The notes under the pieces are model-generated. The model had not been told where the DNA came from. It made no database searches and saw only the letters and a program-made list of their open reading frames with translations. 64,000 bases of DNA from Fistulifera solaris (lineage: Eukaryota > Bacillariophyta > Bacillariophyceae > Naviculales > Stauroneidaceae). The stretch covers positions 372,001 to 436,000 of the forward strand of contig AP026176.1 in the NCBI GenBank assembly GCA_030295235.1, given 5' to 3'. A program made the translations under genes and the position numbers. Of this stretch, positions 11,149-22,627 are shown piece after piece (position 1 is the stretch's first letter; each line of letters starts with the position of its first letter).

Positions 11149-12804
11149 TCAGCTTGACTTGATCACGCGAAGCCTCGCGTTGGCGTATTCCAAAACGCGA
11201 TTGATTTCTTCTTCCTCCTTGTGCACCGGATTTTTCGGACACAAAGTATACATGATCATTTGCAACACAATTTGACCCAGCAATCCAATGACTCCCAAAA
11301 GGGACAGCAGTTTGGGTTCGGTCACATACTGAGGCAACGAAACGAACCAAATCAAAAGACTCCATCGACCCATCTGGGCCATGCCCACGAGTACCGGCGA
11401 GCGTGACTCCTTCCATGCGGCACACAAATTCTCCCATCCATGATGGGCCAAAATCAAGATATCAAGACAAATCCAAACAATCGCCATACTACCGGAGAAG
11501 AGAATGGCAATACGTTTCTGACGATACTCGGTGTCATCGAGCGCCGGGCTGGAGGCTCCGGCCAATGTGCGTTGGAAGAAGACGACTCGTTCCAACACCG
11601 ATCGTCTGTCTGGGTGGGATTCGCCATAGCCATCATCGTGTTCATACACCAATTCGTATAACAACATTTTGTACGACGCCCCCAACACTATCAACGACGC
11701 CGAGTAAAACATCATGGTCGTCGTATGCAGGATCGCACCATAGATATTCCGCCGTAATGCGTGATGGTCCGGATCGTGTGGTGACGACAAGAAATGCAAA
11801 TATTCCACCATGATGATGGAAAGCACTCCGGCAAAGAATGTGATATAATAATCGGCATGATGCACCGGATCGACTATTAGCAAAGACAATACCGTTTCTC
11901 CCAGCATGAGCATAATCCATTCGCCGTAACGATGAATGGCATATTCCACGTTGATCGGAACGACCGATCTGTAACAAAGATGCGTTGTGTGAGAAGGACC
12001 AAATGAAAACATCAAACGCACTCTCCATTGCACCAACCTTTTGTGATCTCTTTGAAAGATGAAATCATTCATAATTTGCCGCACCGCATGATACAGTATA
12101 ATCCACAAGGAGGAAGCAAGTAGCAAGTACATAACCACAGGATCTTCTTCTTCTTCGTTAGACTCCAATCGACGACGGCTATTCGTGAACTTTTGACGTC
12201 CCGCATAGATCACCGCGGCCACAACCAAACCAAAGGGAACGCCAATAATGTGCAGTGTCGTGACGGCCGTATCCCAGGCGGCTGGTTCCAAATCGACGAC
12301 TCGTTGAGGGTGACGATCGTGGTGGGACGACGATGGATCTACTTTATCTTCTTCTTTCGGATCGACTTCTTCTTCTTCCATTATTTCTTGTTCTACTTCT
12401 TTCTCATCACGTTTCATTTGATTTTCGGGACAATATCTTTGACAATACATGATTTCAAAACACGAAATACCGTGCCACAACAATCCCATGGCAATCGCGA
12501 CACCAAACCAGAATAGGTCCGTCGGGGAAGGCCTTATGTGCAAGACGGCACAGGCGACGGTTAAGAATCGTAATGTCGACAACGCCGATTCCCAGACGGT
12601 GCCGGTCGCAAAAAGAAATCGGCCATCTCGCAACAATTGCAACATCCACAACGATTGGAGGGGCAAGAAATAGCCCAAAAAATAGAGTAACTCCGTAGGA
12701 TCTTGTTGTAAAACGATCCCCAAATTGTACGCCGCCGCAACGTAAAAGAGATCGAAAAGATATCTCCCCATTGTTTGTGCGGCAAGTGTTGTGGTTCCTG
12801 CCAT
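11149..12804 (-). CDS. LtrA-like (low temperature requirement) multi-spanning membrane protein
   Basis: A 551-residue polytopic membrane protein resembling the bacterial low-temperature-requirement A family. LtrA-like signatures are the N-terminal YLFDLFYVAAAYNLG and the segment HRYGEWIMLMLGETVLSLLI, which matches the family's conserved R-x-G-x3-hydrophobic-LGE pattern. About ten to twelve hydrophobic helices are visible, interrupted by an acidic loop at about 135-165 (EEVEQEIMEEEEVDPKEED), likely cytosolic. The C-terminal tail after the last helix is polar. Function and substrate are unknown for this family, so none is assigned. The gene is a single exon with no frame break; its start lies 542 bp from the start of SSRP1 on the opposite strand. 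Confidence 0.75.
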   Translation of the reverse strand: MAGTTTLAAQTMGRYLFDLFYVAAAYNLGIVLQQDPTELLYFLGYFLPLQSLWMLQLLRDGRFLFATGTVWESALSTLRFLTVACAVLHIRPSPTDLFWFGVAIAMGLLWHGISCFEIMYCQRYCPENQMKRDEKEVEQEIMEEEEVDPKEEDKVDPSSSHHDRHPQRVVDLEPAAWDTAVTTLHIIGVPFGLVVAAVIYAGRQKFTNSRRRLESNEEEEDPVVMYLLLASSLWIILYHAVRQIMNDFIFQRDHKRLVQWRVRLMFSFGPSHTTHLCYRSVVPINVEYAIHRYGEWIMLMLGETVLSLLIVDPVHHADYYITFFAGVLSIIMVEYLHFLSSPHDPDHHALRRNIYGAILHTTTMMFYSASLIVLGASYKMLLYELVYEHDDGYGESHPDRRSVLERVVFFQRTLAGASSPALDDTEYRQKRIAILFSGSMAIVWICLDILILAHHGWENLCAAWKESRSPVLVGMAQMGRWSLLIWFVSLPQYVTEPKLLSLLGVIGLLGQIVLQMIMYTLCPKNPVHKEEEEINRVLEYANARLRVIKSS

Positions 12805-13346
12805 CGATGGCGTTGTCGGGGGGCTTGATAGAATAACGGAAGGAGGGGGAATGATTCTATGTTAAAGGAAGAACCGAGTCGTCGCAAGGGATGATGCGTC
12901 TCGACGACGGGTGCATTCATTTCTTTACTATAAGATTGCTGGAAAGAGATAAATATGAGAAAAAAATAAAGTATCGAGAAAAACAATCACTGAGCATTCG
13001 GGTCGTTCTTCCGATGATATGCGCCATCGTCGTTATTGTTGTTGTCGCGATGGAAAACCAACGAAAAGATACATGGGTGCAACTGAAACGCTGTGCGACA
13101 ATTCTTATCCAGTCCAAAAAGGCGCGCTTGACCTGGCTGGCGCGCTGGGTCTGTCTGTCGTCAGTAATGTGCGCGCTTCTCAACTCTCATCAACAAACAA
13201 CGGCGGCGGAGGATCGCGATTATTGCATCGCATTGCAAATATTGCAACACAAAATCCATTCCCCTCTCTCTTCCTTTCTATTATCCTTTCCTTTCTTCTC
13301 TCTTTCTTCTAATACTATTACTATTACTAATACAATAATATACAAA
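12805..13346. promoter_or_regulatory. Shared upstream region of divergent LtrA-like and SSRP1 genes
   Basis: An open frame runs through most of this stretch into SSRP1, but its translation is low-complexity and does not belong to SSRP1, so I read it as 5' UTR and promoter. A CT-rich then ACT/ATT-rich tract (13260-13340) immediately precedes the SSRP1 ATG. No defined promoter motif is claimed. Confidence 0.4.
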
Positions 13347-15921
13347 ATGACTGATCAAACAACAGTGGTGTGGAAACACATTGGTTTACACGGTCATTCG
13401 ATGGGAACTTTATCTTTATTGAAAGAACGCATCACGTGGAAAGGGGCTTTGACGGGCGGCGGCGCGGCCGATGACGAGTATCAAGGTACCATGGTCCGTA
13501 ATATACCGGCTTCCGCTATAAAAGGAGCTCAATGGACAGTGTTCGGTAGAAGTGGACATTTGCGCATTCAAATTCAAGACGAGAAATTACCGCACGAATT
13601 GCGCTTCGATGGATTTCCGGCACAAGATGTGGATATTTTGAAAGATGCCTTGCAACAACAATACAACATTGCCATGCAATTGCACACAATGTCATCGGCG
13701 GGCACTCAATACGGATTGACTTCCGTGCAAGGCAAACAATTACTCTTTCGGCATTGTGTATTGGATGAAATGAACGAAGAAGGACAAGAATTCGAGCCTC
13801 GACCCGAACACGAAATGATGTCACTCAATTTGGCCGAAGTCAGTCAATGTGTGTTGCCCGGCAACAATCGCAACGAAATTGAAGTCCAATTCCCCGAATC
13901 CGATGCCGTCGAAGCCGGAACCGATCAATTGGGTGCGTCGATACAGTATATATTTTGTTTGTCGCGATGCTATCTCTTATACTCACCATTACATTACATT
14001 CACATACAGTCTCCATTCGCTTTTACATTCCCCCCGGATCTGGATGCCGATCCATCTGATAAAACGGCTCCGACCGCGGCCGAATTGTTACAAGCCAAAA
14101 TCATGGCCACAGCGCAAGTGCGCAAAACGACCGGCGACGTCATTTGTACGTTTGATGCCGCGAAAGGAACGTTCTTGACACCCCGGGGACGGTACGGCAT
14201 GGAATTGTACGATCGTTTTTTGCGGCTAAGAGGACAAAAGTACGACTACAAAATCAAATACGATGATATCAATCGTCTGTTCTTATTGCCGAAACCGGAT
14301 GAAGTCCACATGGCCTTTGTCATTGCGTTGGATAAACCCATTCGACAGGGTCAGCAGCGGTATCAGTATTTGGTGTTGCAGGCACCGAAAGATCCCGATG
14401 AAGTCACGATTGCCTTGGATGAAGACACGTTGGAAAAAGAATATAAAGGCGAATTGCAACCCGTCATGCGCGGATCCTTATCGAATCTCATTGCCAAGAC
14501 GTTCAAGGTGATTTCCGGCAAGAAGGTGTTCATTCCGGGCAAATTTGCCAATTCCAATGAACAGGCCTGTGTCAAATGTGCCGTCCGTGCCAATGAAGGA
14601 TTGTTGTATCCGCTCGAAAAACAATTTGTCTTTATTCACAAACCACCCATTATCATTCGTTTCAATGAAATTGAAAGTGTCGAATTTCAACGGTACGCCG
14701 GGGGACAGGGCAGTACCCGCAATTTCGATCTTTGCGTCAATTTGAAAGATCCCGAACAAAGCAGTACGAAGGAATACATCTTTTCCGGAATTGATCGATC
14801 CGATTATGCCGGATTGTACAACTTTTGAACGGCAAACAAATTCCCATTAAGAATTTGCAAGGCAGTGGTTTCATGGAAGAAGATGAAGTCAAGACGACTC
14901 GAAAACCCGTGTACAATGAAGACGAAATCTTTGGACCCGGTGGTGGTGGAGACGAAGAAGGATCGGACGATGAAGATTACGATGAAGATGCCGCCGCGGA
15001 AGATGAAGCGCCCGGTTCCAGTGATGACGACGATGACAGTGACGAACTCGATGATGATGAAATGGGATCCGAAGTGGACGAAGAGTTGGATTCGGATTTG
15101 GAGGAGCATCGCAAAGCGGGTGCCAAGACGAAAGTCGCCAAGCGCAGTCGTGATGATAGTGACGATGATGACGATGATGACGAGGAAGAAGAGAAACCCA
15201 AGAAGGGCAAAAGGCCAAGAAAGATCCGAATCAACCGAAACGGGCTTTGTCGGCGTATATGTTTTATGTTACAAAGAATCGCGACAAGCTCAAGAGTGAA
15301 AAACCGGATTTGTCCTTTGGCGAGTTGGTACGTAAAGTTTGTTCTAGGTGGACTTGGATATCTTTGTTGTAATTCATTTCTCATTGTGTTTCATGATATG
15401 CGACAGGGCAAAGAACTGGGCGCCCGTTGGAAAGAAATGAGCGCGGTGGACAAGGCTCCGTATGAAGCAATGGCTTCTAAAGACAAGACCCGCTACGCGT
15501 CCGAGATGAAAGATTACAAACCGACGGGGGACGCCACCACCAAGAAGAAGGAAAAGAAAGATCCGAATGCACCGAAGCGTAGCAAGACCAGCTACATCTT
15601 CTTCGCGGACGAAATGCGTGTCAAGCTTAAAAGGAGAACCCTTCCATGACGTTTGGTGAAACGGGCAAGAAAATTGGAGAAATGTTTCGTGCCTTGTCGG
15701 CGGACGAAAAGAAAAAGTACGAAGAAATGGCCCAGAAAGACAAGGAACGCGCCCGGAAAGAAATGGCGTCGTACAAGTCGGTCTTGGAACAACAAAATGG
15801 CAGTGACAATGAGAACGACGACGATGACGACGACGACGATAGCAGTAACGACGACAGTGATGGTGTCAACGACGCCGGTGGAGATCACCATAGCGACGAT
15901 GACAGTGATGATAGTGACTAG
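13347..15921 (+). CDS. SSRP1: FACT complex subunit SSRP1 with two HMG boxes (four frameshifts)
   Basis: Histone chaperone subunit of FACT, acting with Spt16 on nucleosomes in transcription and replication. Exons 13347-13932, 14010-15327 and 15407-15921 (introns of 77 and 79 nt). Domains: N-terminal SSRP1/POB3 PH-like region, the middle double-PH region (LTPRGRYGMELY, DYKIKYDDINRLFLLPK), a long acidic tract, HMG box 1 (DPNQPKRALSAYMFY after correction), HMG box 2 (DPNAPKRSKTSYIFF) and an acidic Ser/Asp tail. Four single-base breaks lie in homopolymers: C6 14030-14035 (one C too many, or two missing), T4 14823-14826, A4 15209-15212 and A4 15629-15632 (one base missing each). Corrected, the frame is continuous at about 806 residues. 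Start ATG 13347 gives the normal family N-terminus (VVWKHIGLHGHSMGTL). Confidence 0.93.
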
Positions 15922-16006
15922 ACTGCTGCCATACAATAAAACTATAAAATGATAATGACGACTCAAACGCAACCTTTTTGGTGCTCATTATAACATGGAC
16001 TCTTCC

Positions 16007-17370
16007 TTATTTGCCTTCCGATCGCGCTAATTCCTGTTCCAAATCGTAGACTACTATATGATCATTGGTCAAGGACCCCAAATACAATCGATTTTGATGT
16101 ACGGTCACTCCCGATATCATTTGCACGACCGAAGCGGTCGGATCTTGAATGTAATCCATGTGTCGTGTTTCCATATTCACACGAACGATCCCGGTATACT
16201 TGGGAACGACGGGCGGTGCGAGCGAACGTGGCAAATGCCACAACACTGATCGCGCCATTTGTTCTAGGAAGGACGGTAATTTCACCAACAAACGATGAAT
16301 GGGACTGAATGCATTGACAATGGCTCCATAACAATAGGTCGTCCCTTGGTGCGACGCACAATCGACATTATCGACGTAACCCGTCATTTCATCGGCATCC
16401 ACTAAAATCTCTGGTGACAAATACTCGGATGGTTTCAGTGGTGCTGTTGTGGTCGACAACGAATAGTGCAACAATCGTGATCCAAACGTTTCGGCCACAA
16501 CCAACCATTGTTCGTGCACCGGATCGACGGCAATTCCATTGGCAAAATGAATCCCATCGGCCAAGACACGGACGTGTCCGGTGCGGGGTTGTATTCACAG
16601 ACGCGGCCCGTAACCTGACCACGAATCAAATCCAGTTTGCTCGCATACAATGTATCCCAGACGTATTTCCCATCTTTGCGGATGCGAGGAGGAGCAAGAT
16701 CGGTGGAATCCGTAAAGTAAATATGGCCCGTTTTGGGACCCACTGCCACGGCATTGACATACCGCAAGGGTGATTCGTAGGGAATGCCGTCTTCCGTCAG
16801 AACAGTGACCATATTCGCCACCAATTCGACACGACTTTGCGTATCAGTGTACTGCCGCAACCGCGTCAATCCCAAGACGGCATCGGCGATATACAGCGTG
16901 TGTTCGTGCGACGTATACCGTCCGCCCAAGGGTCGTCCGATGCCTAGTTCTTGAACGATACGCGTGTCGACCGTAGTATTACTACTAGCAGTTGAAGCAT
17001 TCGTCTTTTTCTTGTTCTTGGCATCCACCAGTAATTCAACTAGTTTCCCGTCTTCCGTCAAGACCAAGAGTTGCTGCTGTTTGCCGATGACGGCTGTTTC
17101 GGGTCCATAGACAGGTTGCTGAAAGAAGAGTTTGTGATGGTGTTGTTGCAACGATCGATTGCTGAAATTAATCTCCGCCGCACGAAAGTTGGATGTGCTA
17201 CGCAGTAGTACACTTTTACGAAAGAACCACAACAACAAGAGACATCCTAATAACGGCCGCGAAACGACATGGCGTCGACGCCGTTGACGTTGTAAGATCT
17301 CGTACAATTGCGCGTCTTCGTGTTTCGCCGCATACGCGGCCGCCCGTCCACGGCGATTGCGAAATGTCAT
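16007..17370 (-). CDS. APMAP / strictosidine-synthase-like beta-propeller membrane protein (one frameshift)
   Basis: Type II membrane protein of the strictosidine-synthase-like family (adipocyte plasma membrane-associated protein, a putative arylesterase). An N-terminal helix (PLLGCLLLLWFF) is followed by a six-bladed propeller: GRPLGG, LYIADAVLGL, YVNAVAVGPKTGHIYFTDS, then ADGIHFANGIAVDP and GVTVHQNRLYLGSL. Two frames meet near 16585-16588 (G4 run, C4 on the coding strand): adding one C gives CEYNPRTGHVRVLADGIHFANG, the expected family sequence, and 454 residues. The start at 17370 is preferred because the in-frame extension to 17481 adds an untypical hydrophobic stretch. Enzymatic substrate unknown. 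Its 3' end is 85 bp from that of SSRP1. Confidence 0.82.
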
Positions 17371-17753
17371 TGTTTTATAAAAGAGATATATTTCAAACAA
17401 TAGATAGGATGTAGAAAGAGAAAACGCGATGAATGATGAAGCATCATCGATGGGTGCGAGTTTTGTGAGAGGCGCGCGCATCGTATTGACGTGAGAACAA
17501 CGTTTCGTCGTTCCGGTAATTGTCGGTCACTATTATTGCTCGCGCGCACACCGCGCCATTTCAAATCCCTCTCGCGCGCGCGCATTCTTGTGCAGTCTCG
17601 TCTGTAAGACACCCGCTAATGTTGTTGTGTTGTTTTTGACAACAACCTGCAACAACAACGACAACTACGAAAAACAACGACGACGCCTTTCTTTATTCAT
17701 TATCTATTGATTTCTTCCTTTTCTAGTGTTCATTACATATAAATCCTCAACAA
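17371..17753. promoter_or_regulatory. Bidirectional promoter region with CGCGCG tracts
   Basis: Lies between the divergent APMAP-like and mL49 genes. It contains runs of alternating CG (ctcgcgcgcacaccgcgcc near 17540 and tcgcgcgcgcgca near 17572), unlike the surrounding sequence. Possible initiator or nucleosome-excluding elements; no specific factor is claimed. Confidence 0.35.
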
Positions 17754-18326
17754 ATGTTTCAGTCGATAATTAATTTCGCGCGCCCTCTCCAACCGCTCGC
17801 TACAACAGCCATTCGCTCGAAACATTCCTCGACACAAACGAAACGTTTGTTCAATCAACATCCCGCACGGTTGCGTTTTTTGAAGCGTCTCGACACGAAA
17901 GACACAGATGACATGCAGCCTGCGTTGCAGTATGCTCCGACCTTTCATACACCCCATTTCTTACCGAATGGTTGGTCGGCGCCGCCGGTGACCGAAATCC
18001 CGACCTATCCCTTTACGGTGGCCCGTACCCGCCACAAACCCAATGATGCCATTGGCTTTTTGCCCGTCTATACGAAACATCGGTACGTCTGAAAAAAAGA
18101 AATACACTCGGACCTTTTATTTCGCTCACACTGCATTGACAGCAAAGACGGCACCAAAATCACGACACGCATCAAACAAGTCTCCGGAGATCGCACCCTC
18201 TTTGTACAAGAATTACAGGCTCTTTTACCGGATGTAGCCATTCGGGAGCGCACGGGAGGGACGATCGAAGTGAATGGGAATTACGCGCGCGTCGTTCGAC
18301 ACTGGTTGGCGGGATTGGGGTTTTAA
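17754..18326 (+). CDS. MRPL49: Mitochondrial large-subunit ribosomal protein mL49 (Img2 family)
   Basis: Structural protein of the mitochondrial large ribosomal subunit. Exons 17754-18082 and 18143-18326 (60-nt intron, GTACGT donor) give 170 residues. The first 50 or so residues are basic and lack acids (SIINFARPLQ ... KRLFNQHPARLRFLKR), as in mitochondrial presequences. The conserved part is YPFTVARTRHKPNDAIGFLPVYTKHRKDGTKITT, then the C-terminal beta/alpha module ending VNGNYARVVRHWLAGLGF, which matches the terminal V-x-G-[NH]-x3-x2-[VI]-x-x-WL-x3-GF pattern of mL49/Img2. The intron joins HR to KDGT in frame, supporting the model. Confidence 0.87.
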
Positions 18327-18697
18327 CGGCAGAAATAGTAGTAGTAACGAACGAACGAAAACAGTCGTATCAGTTATCTTACCGTCAGGTTTCTTATCAT
18401 GAGCACATATAGAGTCTAGAAGCGGACGTCGTTTTGTGCGCATGCAAATGGAGTAGGGACCCCATATCGTCGTCGTTTGAGGAGTCGTTCGCTTTGATTG
18501 CCCACACACACCAACCTCCTAGTCGGTCTGTACTTCCATCCGCTACAACTTCCGGGTCTGCTTGTTGCAACGACGTTATTGCAAAACGCGACAAAATAAA
18601 AAAAAAAAGACGACGAAGAAGATATCATTTTGCAGCCGGGTGTTCTTATTTCCTCTTCTGTTTGCCATCAACTCGTATTTTGTTTGTTTACAATAGC

Positions 18698-20409
18698 ATG
18701 TTTTTGCCAAGGAATTATCGCAAACGGAGTCGTCTGGCGTGCAGTGCTTTCGTTTTGTGCGGCCATTCGTTCTTCACCACATTCGCATGGGTCACTCCCG
18801 ACTTGCAACAACCAAGACAACCAGTACGCCTGTGTTTACATCCCGAAGAAGATCCCGGTACTATGGAACGGTATCGAAAACGACAATTGCGAAGACGACA
18901 ACAACGACGTCGAGTTTTGCCACCCGAACGAGTAGTACCGAAAAACAACAATGCACAACACATTTTCGTATCTCCAAACATGAAAGGAAATAATAAGAAC
19001 GTCTCTTCGGTATCGAACAATGAACCGACTTTTGTACGCGATCAAGAAGAAATCGAAACGAAGAGTGATGAATTAATCATAATATCTCAATACAACGAAA
19101 CGTATGAAGCAAAACCATCATCATCGAATCTATCGTCACCACGACAAGAGGAAGAAGAAAAATTTCCTTTGCAACACCAGCACAACAATCATTCTGTAAT
19201 TCTGGACGCAACAAGCAATCCTGTCAATGTGTCGGAACAATATGATGCAGGCACAACAAAGAGACCATCGTCTTCACTGTTTGGAACACGCACGCCCACC
19301 AGTCGATGGAAACGGGTCTTGCAAACCACTCGAGCGATGGCTCGAGTTCCGCACGCACTGAAACAAACGGCGCTTTGGGAACGATCCATGAAACGAATCA
19401 TTCGACGGCATGCCGTTCAAGAAGACAGCATAATACAGGACGTGGATTATCACTATGTTCGTCGGGATCCGATCGATGTTTCAATAGAGGCCAAAAATCG
19501 AACTTTCGACAACGCTCGATATCCCCCACGACGGCCGGAACCGAGTATAGTACGACAATTAGCATTGCACGAAAACTCTATGACGAATGCTTCCGTACCT
19601 ACGATACCACAATATCGACCCAAACGTCCTCGTCCTACGTCAGAGCTCAAAAGTGCATCGACGCGGAGCGAGAAGCGTCGAATCTACAATCCCTACAACA
19701 ATAACAACAAAGCTGAGGAAATGGATTCCGTAGATCGTATTGGGCAATTTCTAGCAAATACGGTCGATCAGTTCTTTTGGGGACAGTACGATAATGATGA
19801 TGATACTGTCAACGGTGACGAACCTGCAACGAGACAACCACCACCGCCGCCCAGGAAGCGCCCCTCGAAACAAACGTACAGCCAAAAAACTCGATCGTCC
19901 TCGCGACACTGGAAAGATCGTTTGGAAGAACGCTTCGATTCCATTATGGGAATACACGAAGATGGAGAAGTGTACAACCGATGGTTTCAATACGAACAGC
20001 AAGAAGAGAATGTTCCCCGAAAGCGCCCCGCTAGAAAGAAACCATTTTGGGAAGAGGAAGGTAGTCTGATAGCACTCTTGCTGGGACGCACTAAAAATGG
20101 TGAACGATTGTCATGGGAAAAAGCGTTGACGCCACGAGGAGGGGATGGGTCACTGGTGACAATTTTTCGTACCGTCCTACAAACCACCTTAGTATTCGCC
20201 AGTTATGCGTTCCGCTGGGCCAGTGTCCGAGGGCCATTCCCCAGCCGGTCGTGGTGTTGGGTGTATCGGCGGCGGGTCTGTGTGTGCGACAACACCGCAT
20301 CCGGGCCATGGTGCTGGCTTTGATTTTATTCCGGACCGTAGGAGAATTGGTGCATGGCGGTCTTTATGGACAAGATGGATGGGAAGACGATATCGAGGAG
20401 TCGCCCTGA
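18698..20409 (+). CDS. Unrecognised protein with probable plastid presequence, disordered, C-terminal membrane helices (one frameshift)
   Basis: I do not recognise the family. From ATG 18698 the protein begins MFLPRNYRKRSRL, a hydrophobic segment and TTFAWVTP, which fits a signal peptide with a cleavage-site aromatic (Trp) followed by a transit peptide. Residues about 45-460 are charged and disordered, rich in Arg, Asn and Pro. A conserved-looking end follows: VDRIGQFLANTVDQFFWGQYDND, HWKDRLEERFDSIMG, then two hydrophobic segments. The frame ends prematurely at 20323; one added base in 20231-20235 (gggcc) connects to VVVLGVSAAGLCVRQHRIRAMVLALILFRTVGEL and a stop at 20409, giving 570 residues. 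The upstream frame back to 18434 is probably UTR. Plastid location is inference. Confidence 0.6.
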
Positions 20410-20458
20410 AATGTAAACGAACTACGAAAATGAAATTATGAAGGTCTGTTCTATTTAG

Positions 20459-22207
20459 TTATGACTCCGCCGTCAAGTCCTTGCTACTTGTCCTGGATGA
20501 CTCTTGTTTTGCTGCAACGACAGCATTCACAAAGCTAGCAGCAGCGTTATTCATAAAAGCCCAGTTGTGCAAAAATGGAAACCAACCGAGGGGCCTGTGG
20601 AGAATACACGACCGATTCAGACGTGAAAAACAAAAAGGTGAGAAATGCTAGACGAAAAGAACGAAAACACCAACAAGATTGACGAGCACGCACCATCCAA
20701 CGTGGCCTCCTCGTTTGGTCAGCAACAGGAAAAGATTGCCTGATCCGGTTCGAGTGAGATTGGCGGGATGTTTCCATCCATCATTCGACGCGACCGTTTT
20801 CCACGTAATCAAAGGGTCGTCGAGGGCTTGTAACACCAGAAAAGGAATTGATATATTGTGAATGCGCCGATGTGGTGCAATCGCATCACTGTCAAATTCT
20901 TCAAAGGGAATATCCCCCAATGCACTCATCTCACTGTAGTAGTGCTGAAAAAAAAATAGATAAGCTAAATGTCTTGAAAAGTCCACTTTCACATGCTTTA
21001 GCAATACGTACCATGAGATCACGAAATCCGTTGTAGGCAACAACGGCGGTTCGATCGATACCAGCAATATTGGTTGCCCGCATTAATGCCTTCATTTGTG
21101 TTTTGGACAAACGACTTCGTACTCGTTCTCCCCATTTTCCCACCACAAAGGTATCACGCAATTCCACCGCCACAATGGGCTGCCACAATCGATGTGCACG
21201 ATTCGGTTCTGCCTCGACCCGCATATCCAATCCACCCGAAATGGCCACGGCCGCATGGAGGGCACATTCGGTACCCGACCGGGCCACGTAATTGCTCAAA
21301 ATAATCCCTCCCATACTGTATCCCACACCGACCAACAGTTGGTTCGGTGCCAACGCCGTTTGCAAGACCTTGGCCGCTGCGTGGACATCGGTCCAGCGGG
21401 CGCCATGAAAGACATTCCATCCCCGGACGGGCAAATCCGGCAACCACAATCGATGCCATTCAATGAGAGGTGCTCGATTGAGTAAAAAGGCAATCCAGTA
21501 CGCGCATCTCCCGTCGGCATCCAAGGTGTGGCCGGTGTATATTTTCTAAAAGTTTCGGGCCACTGCTTTACAATGGGTGTAGCATGCGATGTATCGTAAT
21601 AGAGTCCTTCTTCGAACTGAGGGGCCACCATGGTGGAATCGTATACGAGAAAGAGTGTGATCAACACCGATCCCAGAAGCGTGCAGCGCAGGAATCGATT
21701 TGACGTGGACCGCCAGACGAGAAAAACTACAGCAACAAACGTCGTAGCGCCATACCGAGGCCCCATTTCCAAACAATACAATTCATCCGTCCACAAGACC
21801 ATGGCCGATATCACCGTCCAAACATACAACAGTGTATTATATTTGGTTGTTGTCAAAGTAGGAAGTAATTCCCGTTGCAACAAATACAACAGACCCACCG
21901 GAGCCACAAAATAGGCGAACAATCGAAACCACAATTCCATCATGGCCCACAAGGAGGGGACGACTTGAGCTGTTATCGTCCAAATTACATCCTGTAACGT
22001 TTCCAAATGCTCCCAATGCAACAAGGGTCCTTGTCGAGGAATATTCGTCAAATAATACGCCGAAAAGTTCGCGGCAAACGTCGTACAAAAGGGATGCACG
22101 GTGGGCAATTGCAGGGATGTGAGAAAGGTTTGTGAGGAAATGTGTGTGATGGTTGTCGATATCTGCCACGGAGTTTGCGATGCACAAAAGTCTTCAATCG
22201 ACCACAT
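20459..22207 (-). CDS. Membrane alpha/beta hydrolase, ABHD1/3 - EMB8-like (one frameshift)
   Basis: Hydrolase of the ABHD1/ABHD3/EMB8 group, which act on lipids. Exons 22207-21012, 20944-20694 and 20594-20459, with introns of 67 and 99 nt, encode 527 residues after one correction. Residues about 70-190 hold four to five hydrophobic helices (FRLFAYFVAPVGLLYLL, TFVAVVFLVW), unlike the single anchor of most family members. The hydrolase core shows the nucleophile elbow GVGYSMGG, an acid at ALDDPLI and the His at KRGGHVGWPLGWFP; the second intron lies in the HVGW-PLGW codon. The frame shifts between 21500 and 21520: PATPWMPTGDA in one, YWIAFLLNRAPLIEWHR in the next, needing one extra base. Substrate unknown. 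Confidence 0.8.
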
Positions 22208-22627
22208 TTTGATACGAAGAACGAGTAGGAATACACAGAGAGGATTGTTTTCAAGTAGTTAACAACAACAATAAGGAAGCACCATTATTCCACTTCCTAT
22301 TATTTTACGCGATCGACGGAGGAAAATCCGTGTTGAGTACCGGTATGCCTCGGCGCGATTCCCTCATTCATTGGCGTACAAGCATGAGCGCAAATTCATT
22401 TATTTCCTTCCGTCAATCCAGCAGACGTTGGTTCCATCCTGCGAGGGAATGTTGCTTAGCTTTCACTCTACAGCTTGTCGAAGAAGTAGTGACAAGGTCT
22501 GAGAGTCGGAGGAAAGATCTTCTTTCTATACTACTTTGAACAAGATTATATTCGTCATCAATCTGTCCCAAAAAGAGGATCCCCTTACTATGATTATATT
22601 CTTATGCGATTCCCCACTACTTCCCGT
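22208..22627. other. Intergenic, no gene seen
   Basis: Presumed promoter of the hydrolase gene and 3' region of the secreted repeat protein gene. No coding frame or repeat of note. Confidence 0.4.

Noticed and set aside
12891-13346. In-frame N-terminal extension of SSRP1
   Set aside because: The extension is low-complexity and has no match to SSRP1; the family N-terminus starts at ATG 13347.
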